A DNA stretch of 64,000 nt, from positions 682,001 through 746,000 of the forward strand of contig NOWV01000009.1 of NCBI GenBank assembly GCA_003344405.1, read 5' to 3'. The position numbers were made by a program, and so were the translations under genes. The notes beneath the pieces are model-generated. The model searched no databases and was not told the origin of the DNA. It saw only the letters and a list, made by a program, of their open reading frames with translations. How positions within the stretch are numbered: the first letter of the stretch is position 1; every line of letters starts with the position of its first letter. The stretch comes from Trichoplax sp. H2 (taxonomy: Eukaryota; Placozoa; Uniplacotomia; Trichoplacea). This document shows, one piece after another, positions 37,572 through 49,722 of this stretch.

Positions 37572-39182
37572 CCTATTTTAACTTATTTCATCATCGTCTA
37601 CGGCATGCGTTCTCTGTACCTTATTAAAGTATTAAGTTTTGAAGTGCCATATTTGATACACTGTTCTTTAGAATCAAAATGATACTTGTTATTAGACAAG
37701 GAACTGCGACTTAATTTTACTTTACGGCATTAATCTGAGTGCATATTAGAGCATGTGTATGAGTTTTCTTTCATGTTCAAGTGATTCATAACCGTGGAAA
37801 TGTACAGTAATAGTTAGTCTCATGCTATATCTACGAGTACGTATATAGTTACTTCAAGCCAGAGATGATGCGTAAAATTTTTATTTTATGAAAATTTAGT
37901 AAACGGAAAATTAGGATTTAATAACGAGTTTGAACAGTTGAGTTAGCACGATGTTTGTATTTTTGTAAGTGTATGAGTACGAGACAGTAATGTGCCGTTA
38001 GAAGTTTCATCACTGGTGTAAGTAAAGGTTGCGGTAGAAGGAAATTAACAAAACATCTCTGTCACTCTAAGTAAATTGCAATCATTGCTTGGTAAAATAA
38101 TTAACTACAGCATACGCGTATATTATTTACAGTAGCAATCACTAGTATTGCTATGCGTTGTACAGTACTTGTACTCCGATAAACATAAGAAAAATGAATC
38201 AACCAATGTAGCCCAGCCTAATTTCAAGAATGATTTGCGTTAACAACCTGCTAATTACAACTTTTTTGGCAAACAATCCACTAGCTACTCATACATGCGA
38301 ACGTATAATCATAAAAGTGAGAGAATTCCGATATATTTAATTGCAGAGAGTATACTGTAGTACAGTGAGGGTATGCCGTATTGGACCTCTTAAATTCTTG
38401 TAATTAGACTAGAAATTATTAAAGCGTAGTGCAGCTTTCGTATGTACCATATTTGTTAAGTAATACTAAGTATCATATGAAATTTGACTAAAAATTGTTT
38501 AAATCCAGTCCAACCTAGTGAGACCGTAGAAAGAGTTCAGCTTTGAAGCTTTTAGGGCATTGCAATGCGAAATAGATCCCTCCTCCAACTTTGATAATGT
38601 ACAGTATACAGTAAAATATATTTTATTCAAGATTTAAGATTTTATTATTCCAAATAGCATAGCCCAAGCTACGATAGATGAAATTAGATCTTATGACGGG
38701 TGTATTCATCATTTTGAGAATAAAGCAGATAACGGTCAATTTACTTTACCTCAATTGAGTTAAAGTAGAGGGATCCACAAAGAGTTACATGATTACTAGA
38801 TACGAGTATTCCATACTGCTTACTGTACGCTGTATACTGTAATGATACCATTACTATCAATCCATAATACGAGTGCATTTTAAAGTTATTGCGGATAAAA
38901 ACAATTAAATATATGAAACAGACTTGCTATGAACTTATTTTGTGAGCTAGAGATAATTCATTCTATGACGCGACCAATTACTGCAGACAATGAGGTCAAT
39001 GATATGAAAAGGAAAATCTGATTATTTTATACTGAGCTCAATCAATATAATCGTTCGTTTGTCGTTTCCAATTGTATAGTAGAATTTTAATATTACTGTA
39101 GTTGCATTAGGTGGGTAGCAATGAACGATGCTATGACCTCGATCATGGTATAATATCTGCTACACTGCCTTATTTTGATATA

Positions 39183-39192
39183 TTTATTTATT
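39183..39192 (-). terminator. tandem poly(A) signals of the LRR gene
   Basis: Two overlapping AATAAA sites on the minus strand, about 110 bp after the stop codon. Confidence 0.55.
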
Positions 39193-39302
39193 AAAGCACT
39201 TTATTATACAATATATACAAATATCGACGTGCAGATTTCCTCTTACACGATACAAAGCCTTGCATTCTATGTAGAAATACAGTTTGTATTTACATCATGA
39301 GA

Positions 39303-40175
39303 TTACTTCTGACTTAAGTATCTTCTATTTTTAATCAAACTGCTTATACTAACGGTTACAAATGTACAGCTAGATCTGATTTCATTCATATTTGCATATT
39401 CATCACTTTCGCATATTAATAATGTACGTAATTCAAGCACATCGCGAAATTTCTCAAATGCTAACTGCAAAGGATTTCCCCTTAGATCAAACTTCGTTAA
39501 ATATTTACATTTCATTACCCAGTCATCAGATAGTGAACTTACAAAATTGTATTGTGCGATTATTATATTCAAATTCTTCATACACACAAGGCAATACGGC
39601 ATCGATTGAAGTTGATTATGTGATATATCCAAATAGCATAGCGATGATAGTCGGTCTAGTGTCTTTGGTAAATCCTTTATTTGATTTTTAGCTAGATCAA
39701 GCCTGGCTAGGTTAGTCAAATGACAAATCTCTTCCGGCAAATAGGAAATAGAGTTTTTTCTAAGAGAAAGTATTTGTAAATTGTTTAACTTACACAGCTC
39801 CTCTGGAAAGCTCATTAACTGAACATCAACTAACCATAAATTAGTTAATAGCTGCATTTGACCAATTTCAGATGAAAGATGACAAAGTTTGTTGTTACTT
39901 AACACTAATGTACGCAAGTATTTTAGCTTCGATATCCCTGTTGGTAATATGGTTAACTGATTGTGATCGAGTACTAGTACTTCTAATCTAGCAAGAGCTG
40001 TGATCTCATCTGGTGGCATTATAAGATTATTATTATTTAGAAACAATTTTTTTACTGCCAACATTTTATCTAACGTACTTGGCAGTACTGTTAATTTTCT
40101 ATGACTTAGGTTAACAAGAGTGCCATGTGATTGATGGATTTGTTCCAGATAAGTCGTATGATCGTCCATCTTCAT
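39303..40175 (-). CDS. intronless leucine-rich-repeat protein
   Basis: A single open frame encodes 290 aa. From about residue 18 to 245 it is built of roughly nine to ten typical 23-residue LRRs of the SDS22/Shoc2-like kind, such as LEVLVLDHNQLTILPTGISK, LQILSLRKNSISYLPEEICH and LCYLDISHNQLQSMPYCL. There is no signal peptide, no membrane segment and no extra domain, so it should be an intracellular protein-binding scaffold. The last 45 residues (from LRTLLICESDEYAN) are not LRR-like. Orthology within the large LRRC group cannot be settled by eye. It is the only multi-hundred-residue gene here without an intron, which would fit a retrocopy or intron loss. Start at MKMDD; the next Met (residue 3) is an equal option. 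Confidence 0.9.
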   Translation of the reverse strand: MKMDDHTTYLEQIHQSHGTLVNLSHRKLTVLPSTLDKMLAVKKLFLNNNNLIMPPDEITALARLEVLVLDHNQLTILPTGISKLKYLRTLVLSNNKLCHLSSEIGQMQLLTNLWLVDVQLMSFPEELCKLNNLQILSLRKNSISYLPEEICHLTNLARLDLAKNQIKDLPKTLDRLSSLCYLDISHNQLQSMPYCLVCMKNLNIIIAQYNFVSSLSDDWVMKCKYLTKFDLRGNPLQLAFEKFRDVLELRTLLICESDEYANMNEIRSSCTFVTVSISSLIKNRRYLSQK

Positions 40176-43100
40176 TAACGTTGAATCCGCATGGAAATGA
40201 TAGTGTTATGGAATGTTTCGCTGCCAAAAAGAAATTTACCAAAGAAATTCATGGTAATAAATACCTTCGCCACATACGCCGGGCCGGGGCCTCTACATGA
40301 GTGCTCGCTGTAAACACAAACAAACCCAGCAAAGTCCAGTTATGCAGTAATCTAGCAGCTGCAAAATCTTAGCTTTACATGGTAAAATACCTGTTCCATA
40401 CGGATGACGAGTAAAAGAAATGGCTATACTGTACTGCACATGACAACATACGAGTGTTTCAGCGATGTCTGTGTTTTAACTTTCCAGCTAGTACTACTAA
40501 AAGCGAACCAAAAGTGCCGTTTCTGTGGAGAAATTGTACAAAGTACTCCAGTTTCGGGCCACGCCGCCACAGCACTTTACAGTGTACAGTACTGTACGGT
40601 ATAAGTACTTTACAGTACTGTACAGTACAAATATGTACAGTACAGTACAAATAAGTACTTTCTTACTATGTACTGTACTGTACACTGAACTGTGAGTGGC
40701 ACGAAAATCGGGCTACAGTCCAAGCAACTCACTGTAGTGTAGTGTACTGTACTTTTTACGGTTTGTCAGCTAAATCGATCACTGTAGCTCATCGGAACAC
40801 CACACCACGGCTTGAAAATGCTCTCGAAATTTTTAACGGAATATACAATGGAGTTCATATTTTTTATGGTTTCACTACATGTAGTGGCTTTTGTATCCTT
40901 TTGGTTATGTTCTAAAAACTTAATAATGACATTGATAAATGTAAAATAGGTTAATGTTAAAAACCACGACGTCATCTTGATTAAATTAACTGTAAATTAT
41001 AATTAACTTAGTACAGTACTGTACGTTAATTCTAATGCCTTACAGTAGTATATTGTCTTCTTTCAGGTTATGGTTAAGTTATACTGTAATTATTAGCTAT
41101 CCCTACGGTTCGACTCGGAACGGAGTCAAACTGCAATTTTAGCCTTGTTCACTTCTTAGAGCTTGCTCTGTTATAATTGCAGTATAGTAAGACTTACACG
41201 AACTGTATACATTTGCGAACAAAGCTTAAAATTAATGATTGCAATATCGATTGTACTTTCGTATCAATTTCATTTCACGGTCTATACTCGTATTATATGC
41301 AAATGCAAAAATGAGTTACTTTTAACGTGATCGACAAATGTTAATTATAGGCGCTACTGATTTCAGATAGTTACTAAGTGAAGGATTTACCAGTGAGTAG
41401 CAAAGGCGTTCACGGCTATACTAGTGCTAGTATACACCAAATAGTGATCATATGCTTATGGCTGCAACTTATAGTACGGAATATCAATTTACCGAAATTT
41501 GATTTGGACTTTAGCGTTTCAGCCTGGTTTGAATCGGGCCTTGTGCAGGTTTAAGATTCAATCATGGCTGATTCAAAATTGTAACGATGTTGTAAAAAGC
41601 ATGTAACAGTTACTAGACTATCTTGTAATATAGTTCAGTACCTCTTAGCTTATACGCGTTTTGCAACAATAAGTATGAATCTTAGTTTTTACAGAATTCG
41701 AAGTAATTATTTTGAGATGGCAATCAGTAGATAATAATTATAATTATAATTAGCTCAAGCTTTTATGTGATGTTGTAGCAGATATCTCCTACAATATGAC
41801 TACATTCAAGGCTGATCAGCTGATAGGATATTTTGTTGATCAAGGTCTATTTTGCGACTTACAGTGCTGTACTGTACTTTCATATTGAATTAAATTACTT
41901 TGCTAATCAATTACAATTATACATATTATAGTATCTTTATCTTGAATGATACTACTGTTAATGAAACTTCTTAACTGCAATATAATAATGGACGTCATGA
42001 ATTAGGTTTATTGGCTGCTAAAAATGATGCGATCGAATCGCCCTGCCGAAAAAAAAATGCACGGTTACTAATTGCAACGATGGATATTACTGAAACGTTT
42101 TAAGCGCGGTATAGCTTCAGTGCAATACTGCTCGTGTGAATAATGTACTATACGCGTAATGGGGAAAATACTGTATATCGAAAATTCATTATAATCATCA
42201 TGTACTCAATAGAACGTTTATATGGAGTTATCGTGGCTTTGCATACGTAATTAGCATGTTGCTATATTTGCTATTTGTAAGTTTTATATCCAGTATGAGA
42301 TAGCAAGCAATTATGATCGTTGTAAAGTTCTTGATAAGCTGCGTTATCGCGAAGGTTATCAACTTTACTCGAGTATTGTATAATAAAACAGCATAACAAT
42401 TTTATGCAGTAAAAGCTCTGAAACAGCATATTCATATTTTGCATATTCAATTTAAAATAATAGTTTGAATTGTTTCTGTAATTTATATCTTATAATCCAG
42501 CTGTCGGATATCTCTCATTTCTCTGCTTAAATCTTATTATTTTTAATTAATTACTTAATTAATTATCATCGTTAACATATAGCATATTTATGCATTGGGC
42601 CACTCGGTAACGTGCATTATAAATAATTATGACTATTGCTAGGCCAATCTAGGTATACTAAGATCGGGTAATGCACATGTAATACGTACATCAAAATTAA
42701 GTAGTTATCTGAATGTTTCTTAAATTTTGCTATGTTTGAAGGTACTATTTTATAGTTAGTACTGACATATTGCAATATTAAAAGACCACAGATACCGTAT
42801 TTATATTCGGTATATTGGTACGTAGTAGTTATATTTGATAGAAAAGTAATACCACAACGTCATCGCGAAAATCGCAGGCTTGATGTTGCAAAGTATATAG
42901 TATCATTTAAAAAAACAGTATGAGAAAGATTAGACCTACCAGTCATCACAAATTACTCGATACTGAATTCAGTCTATAAGTAAAACCACCTGTTTAACAC
43001 AGTGAAACTGGTAACTGGTATCTATATTTGACATAATAGAGCGCTCTAAGATTGAAGAATAATTATATTTTGTAACAGCATACCGTACTCAATCGGGTTT

Positions 43101-45352
43101 CTCATACGATTTTGATAATTGCAAATACAAACTCAGATATTTTTAGTAGCTACATTTACGGAATTACGACGTGAGTCTAGTTTACTATACCCTGCTAAGC
43201 ATTCTGGCTTATTACTATTGTACAATTCACAAGATCAATTACAAAAATGGTAGGATTTTAAGTAGATAGAGCTCTATTATTCTTCAATAATCTGATATCA
43301 ATAGAATAATACATAATAAATGTACATTAAAGCAGGGTTGTATGAATACGTACTACGTTTTTGGATGTTTCTTCTTAGATAAAACTTCTAGTGTCTGCCT
43401 TTGGAACTGCATTAGTTGTTTATTATTTCTGTTAACAGCACTGCCCATTCGTTTTAAATTTTTTATAATTTACTATAGATTAAATTATAGTATTGTTTGA
43501 TTTATCTTAAAGAGTAGAGTAAGTAACGAAAGCGTCGATATATAAGATATATTAGGGTAATGAAAGTAAAGTGATCATTAGCTTTACAGTAGCAATTAAA
43601 GAACATATTAATATCGTAAGAAATATATTATCGGTAAGATGTATCTTGATAGAAATTAAACTTCCAATGACAGATTATTATAACAACTGAAGTGATTGTC
43701 TAAGGTTTCTAAAATGTAGACAATCAAAATAATTTAATAAATTGTAGCGATATATGCATGTATTGTATATTGTAAGTATATCAAACTATAGACTGTGAAA
43801 TAATCTCAAATACCGACGAAGTATAACTGAATTAGTAGCTGTAAATTAATACTTTCTAAGAACTATTAGTACGATATTATGGTCGTTATAATTACTAAAA
43901 GTAAGGGGCTACAATTAATTCTTAATTTATATTGAATAATTTCTGATAAATTTATAATTCGTTACTACCAGCAATATAATGCAGTGTTTTGAATAGTTTA
44001 TATTACATGTAACTAGTCGCAAGTTCAAATCTTGAACTGCTACTTGAAAGGGCATGCCAGAATGCATGATCAAATAATTGATAATGACTTATTAAATAAT
44101 GTTATTAATTATTGTAATACTGTGATGAATTAATTTTAGATAATTCTTTTCAATATGATTAAAATCTGTATCGCAAATTATATAAGGATTTAGTTCATGT
44201 CGAATTAATCATCCGCATGGATGGAACAACAGAAAAATTTGCTTTATACTCTTTCTTAAGTATTGTATTATCTTCTGTACCGCTAATTTAGTTATACGTA
44301 AGTCGATTTTAGATAATGAAACAACAAGCGGTGTAACATTATCTATTTTTACGTAGGAGTTGCTTCGTTAGCCCATCCCGTCAAAATTATTAACAAATGG
44401 TTAATGATCTTAAAACAACAAAATTATTTGTAGGTTTAAACGTGATATCAATTAAAAAACCTACATTAAATTTAGTAATTACTGCATACGTAATTAAATA
44501 TAACCATCAAAGATAGTAACTATTTGCTTATGAAATCATGAAGCTGTGCACATATGTAAATAAGTTGTCGTTGTATACTAAAATTTCATAGTTATAGGAT
44601 ACCAATTTTCAGAATTAGGAAAGTATTACAGTGGTATATTTATAAATTAATCAATGGCCCCCATCGTAGCTAAACCTCAATATCATAATTTAGATAGCTA
44701 ATAGTTATTCATAAAGCGAGTGAAGTAATCTTTATCGTTTACTTAAGGGGTTACGATACTATAGGCTCTCATAACTCAGTCCATCCTGTTATTGTTATTG
44801 TTAAATTATCTGCATTAGTTATATTATAGTTATTAAAATCGATATAAATTAGCCTGATTAGTTCGATAAAACATTAATTGGATATATATTATTAAAACGT
44901 CATCTATCCATTGTTTATTACCATAGCAGCGGTTACAATTGACGTAGTTCTCTTTTATTTTATATAATGCGTAATAATGACTTCGATATGCCCTGGATCT
45001 ACTCTGCTCACATGACGTAAGCGTTAATAAAGGCATATTAACTTAATTGATTCTTTAACAATGACTTCTTTTTTAAGGTAAATATAGCGATAATATAATA
45101 CTATATTTTTATATCAAACGACCTTCTGTCGTATTTTGTTCAAGAATTAAACTTTACATAATCACAACAAGGCAAATTTCTTTTGTTCTTCTTACATATT
45201 ACAGTTATTAAGTTCTTTACCGCATCAATTTTAGTCTAAATTATTATATTTTCAATATCATTGGAAATAGTGGTAAATGATTATTAACGATACTGAAACA
45301 GCTTTCGCGTTGAAATTTTCGTTCAGAAGTTGCGTTGAACATTGAATCTATA
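40176..45352. promoter_or_regulatory. divergent intergenic region LRR gene / DEG-ENaC channel
   Basis: 5.2 kb between two head-to-head start codons. A pentamer cluster (40575-40760) lies 400-600 bp upstream of the LRR start, with isolated copies near 41011 and 41868. The remaining 3.4 kb to the channel gene is AT-rich and shows no repeat, RNA or coding exon I can support. Confidence 0.45.
40575..40760. repeat. dense TACTG/CAGTA palindrome cluster upstream of the LRR gene
   Basis: Patches at 40579-40599, 40612-40630, 40636-40652, 40668-40688 and 40738-40752. They mix direct runs (TACAGTACAGTAC) and strand switches (CAGTACTGTACAGTA). Confidence 0.9.
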
Positions 45353-48300
45353 ATGCCAACCAAGCAGTTAAAGGTTATGAGGTAATAATCCTATTCCTAT
45401 GGATCAAAAAATTATAACAGTTTCATATCTTCATTAAAAGGGATATATTTTAAAATCGTGCCGTAATATTTTCTTATGATTAGTTATCTCATCTTCATAC
45501 TCAATTAAAATTTCAATGAGTGTAGAGAATCAGTATCATTTAGTAAATTAATAATATTTCGAAATTTTTTAGAAATGATGTAGCACAAAGTTGAAAGATT
45601 ATGATTAATATATAAGATTTCATGTTCATAGCCATAAAAATTGATACACATTAGCATTGACACACTAAGCTACAAGTGTCTTAAGACTACAAGAATACAG
45701 TTGAGATTTTATAAACATACGTACTTGTATCTACTTGACGATTCACTATTTTATATGTATTTTAATTACAATATCAAAGTTGATTTCAAGTTGTTTTTCG
45801 ATTCAGTAATAAAAACTAGTAAACATTATAAACTTCAATTTTAATTAATTGATTGGTCTCTTCTAGATCCCTAAAAACTATGCTTTGTAGGATGTAAAGT
45901 AATATATACAATAAAATAGTTTATAATGAAAAGGATAAAAAATTAATTTCGCTACTCGCCTTTTTTAATTTAATATAATTTTCAGTCAACATAACGGTGG
46001 AATATCCGTTAGGAAGAAGCGATTGTTGGCTATAACCGTATCTAGAGGCTTTGAAGATTGTGGGGCTCAAGGTATATCCAATATGGCTAGAGCACAGACT
46101 ACACAAGCGCGAATCCTATGGGCTATATTAACCATAGCAGCGATTTCCCTTTGCACTGTTATGGCAGTGGATCTTATTCAGAAATACTATCGTTTTGAAT
46201 ATGATGTTACTTTGAAAATTTCTTTCAAGCCTCAACTAGATTTCCCAGTTATTACTATTTGTAATCTCAATCCTATGTTAAGAAGTGAGATGATCAAACG
46301 TCCAATATTTAAACCACTGTATGGAAGAGATTTTGAATCAGTTAACACTTCACAAACATCGCCTCTAGTTAATAATTCATCGCTAAGCAACAACACTGTG
46401 GGACAGTCTGATAGCAATTCATCAAGCCCCTTACCTACCAATAAGGTACCGCAAGATGCTACCGCGGCTGCGGCTGCTAGTACGGTTGCAGCAAACTCGC
46501 AAGGAGGTACTGCAGCTGGATCAACAAAGGAATCAGGGAAAACAGCTACACCAACAGGAACTAAAACGTCACTACCGAGAGTTAAGAAATCACTGAGCAA
46601 AGATGTGAATGAAAATATTGATCGTCCAACTCCACCAGCTGGTGTTCAGTTTGAAAATTTGGATAAAAGTCATGAAAACTATCATCTTTTCTCTGAAATT
46701 AGTGCAGAGTTATTTAATAGGTTGACAGATCAAAGAATGTATGAACTTGGAACGCAAGCCTCTAATTTTATTGCAAAGTGTACCTTCAAACAGAAACCAT
46801 GTGCCGCGAAGTAATGCTTCTATTAAAAAAAATTCTAATTTTATGCGGACTGCTACTTACAATATTGTATTCAAAGTAATCTCCACTTATTAGACAGCCT
46901 GAATTTGTAATATCGTACTAACTTATGTTTTTATTTTTACTGTTCACAAGCAATTTTTCCATCTCCTTCAATTACCTTTATGGCAATTGTTTTAGCTTTA
47001 ACACAGGCAATTCACGGGGGAAAAGAATTGAGTCAGTTAATTACCCTGGACCTTTATTTGGTGAGTGGCAGTAAACTGCTTATATTTTACTCAATTAATA
47101 CTACATTCTTTAATATCAAAGTACTACATGTCTGTATCTGTTATCTATTCCATTCTTGATAATAACAGATCAATGATGGATTTAAGGAATGGTCTATTAA
47201 TTAAATATTATTTTTAGGGTTACAGCTATATCTAGATATTAATAAAGCCGAATATATTAGTCGAGAAGTGCCAACTGCAGGAGTAAGGATCGCAGTTACT
47301 CCTCAAGGAGTACGTCCAAACCCTGAAGACGAAGGCTTTGATGTTCCTCCAGGCGCATTAACTTCCATTGGACTCAAAATGGTAAGAGATGTCCATTGCG
47401 TATCATGGGGATTGAATTCAATTGCAATCAATTAGAGGTTTCGGTTATCGTTTTCTCAGTATCTGCTATGGAAAGATATGATTCATAATAGAATCTGATG
47501 ATTAATTAGGGCAAAAAAGTTACTATAAATTCCTTAATAACTATAAATGACGGCTTTTTACCATTTTATACGATAACCTATAAGAATGTAAAACGATATT
47601 ACTACATTGTATCTTTAGAGAAATATCTCCCGATTATCAACACCCTATAATAAAGAAGGCTGTCTAAAACATCCCCCAAATAATAAGACTTTGAACATAT
47701 ATGAAAATGGTTCTGACCGTTACAGCTATAAGGTAAAATGATGTTGCAGTATATTAATTTTTAATATATTGATAGTATGGACTGAGATATACGGTAAACT
47801 TGAGTGTTTGAGTACATTTTAGATTACCAGAATTATCTATCGTTAGCCTAAGGACCTTAGAGCTTTTAAGAATTTTTACAAGTTTTAAAAGTCTGATGTA
47901 ATGATATAGTAATCGTATCTGTTGCTATCATATTTATATGAACGAGTATATATTAATAACAACAAGTAGTTTCCAGTTTATTACAAAGTTTGGCTGTTAC
48001 TATTATATATCAAGACATATATCAGTAATTATAGCAAAAAAATTTTAAATAAAGGGATGTATCAAGAGCTGTATTGCAAGTCTACAGAATAAAACGTGCG
48101 GCTGCATAGCTGCAAGATATAGCTTCACCTCTTCAACCAAAGGGCTGAAAGTTTGTAGCTTAAAAAATGAAACGGAAAGTAAGTACTTTATATTAAATCT
48201 CTCTTCTATTTTATACTGTTAGACTGTATTATGTGAATAGATTATGGTAATAAATCAAAACTCAACGAAATAAAAAATGATAGCATAATTGTGTACGGTT

Positions 48301-49722
48301 CATTTTTTACAGTCAACTGTCAGTCTAGATTGCAAAATAGGTTCATCGCTGGAAAAATAAATTGTGGATGTGTGCGAGCATGCAAGTATGCATAAACATT
48401 GAGATAAGGACCATTTTGAATACATTAATAGTCAACGCTATCAATTCTCATGATATATGTACTTTACGTATGTTTATCCTGATGTAGCGAACAATCATTC
48501 GAGGCTACCACATCGCAAGCGCAGTTCCCATCGGAGGTTAACTTGGTAAGAATAGTGTTATGAATTAAGATTATGTGTTGTTACCAAAGACATAAGGCAT
48601 AAACGTATAAATAGCCAGTTGTCTACCAAAATAATGATTTATGATGGTTACGGAAATATTTTAGATGGTGTTTAATAGCTTATTAGTAGAATAAAAATAA
48701 CCCGAAATACTGTTATCTATCGTTATACTAACTGATAATCTTTGAGGCATCAATTCGAGAATAGGGTGTGGTCGACCAGGTTGGATGCCTCATAAATACA
48801 TATAGATGATAAAATATGAAATTATGCATACCATATACTTATAATCGTAAAATGTTTAAACCGATATCGTTAATTTTGTAATTTCCCTTAAGGTATATTT
48901 ATCTATGTTAGATATAAAATATTAAGGTATACAATTATTAACTGTAAAAGTGTATTGCATTTTTCTACTAATAACAGGATAACAACAACGACTTACTGGA
49001 GTATTTTAAAAGAGATCTTACTAAGTTTCAACTTACAAGAAAGACTGTGACACCATTTCTCAGGTATCACAATTTAAATTCAAGTTTGAAAGATTTGTTA
49101 TATGTATATCGCGTCTTCAGTGTCATAAAATTAAAAATAGTTAATTCTAGCTAGAATTTTTGTTACATATCAAAGATCTACGATAAGATTGAATTTATTT
49201 ATAGTCTTGCAAGATATTTCAAGGTGCTATTAATTTGTAAAGATTGCATACAGTATTTACCGTCACGAATACTCTAACATCAGACATGACTGATATCCTG
49301 TACTATTGTTCTCAGAGAAAATTTGGTAGCGGTAAATATATATTATGAAGAACTCAATTTTGAAACCATCGAGCAAACACCACGCTACTCAGTAAGTAAT
49401 ATTAAAAACTAATAGCACGAACATGGGGTTGATGATATAGCCCTAACCATGTATAGCTTATCACTTTGGAGCTCTATCTAGAAATTTCATGTGATCAATT
49501 TATTTAAATCAATCGTCTTGTTGCCACTAGGAAATTGACCTAGCTAGCGACATCGGTGGTGTCTTAGGCTTATGGATTGGTATATCGGTATTAACAGTGT
49601 TCGAATTTATGGAAATATTAGTTGATTCATTGCTCATAATATTTGGTAAAGAAAAGATTGCTAGCAGAAGAAATACCATTACTGAATTTAAAGCCCAGTT
49701 GCAAGCTTCTGGACTTGCATAA
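45353..49722 (+). CDS. DEG/ENaC-family sodium channel subunit
   Basis: Amiloride-sensitive type cation channel with two membrane spans and a large extracellular domain. Exons: 45353-45381 (29 nt, start codon), 45986-46810, 46951-47060, 47218-47381, 47619-47732, 48055-48178, 48313-48385, 48488-48545, 48978-49063, 49316-49391, 49531-49722; exactly 617 codons. In order: a short N-terminus with FEDCGAQGIS at the gating-motif position, TM1 (about 53-78), FPVITICNLNP, an Ala/Ser/Thr-rich low-complexity insert in the finger region (about 130-215), YGNCFSFNTG, RLSTPYNKEGC, CIKSCIASLQNKTCGC, CGCVRACK, ENLVAVNIYYEELNFETIEQ, and TM2 with GLWIGISVLTVFEF. The GxS selectivity motif is Gly-Ile-Ser (570-572). 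The tiny first exon is supported by phase (leftover AG plus T) and an ATG without competitors, but could be wrong. Whether it is acid-, peptide- or constitutively gated cannot be told. Confidence 0.94.

Larger units (their letters stand above)
37297..39302. other. convergent intergenic region MRPL15 / LRR gene
   Basis: No gene or RNA seen. It contains poly(A) signals for both neighbours, one pure TACTG array (37545-37571) and isolated pentamer copies near 38605 and 38830. Confidence 0.5.

Noticed and set aside
40404-40685. Overlapping open frames on both strands near the LRR gene
   Set aside because: Open only because the pentamer repeat and flanking sequence lack stops; no family similarity and no splice support.
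44005-44045. tRNA-like B-box (GTTCAAATC) sequence
   Set aside because: The flanking bases do not pair as a T-stem, and no A-box, anticodon stem or acceptor stem could be built.
46232-46600. 122-codon minus-strand open frame
   Set aside because: Shadow of the low-complexity region of the DEG/ENaC exon on the other strand.
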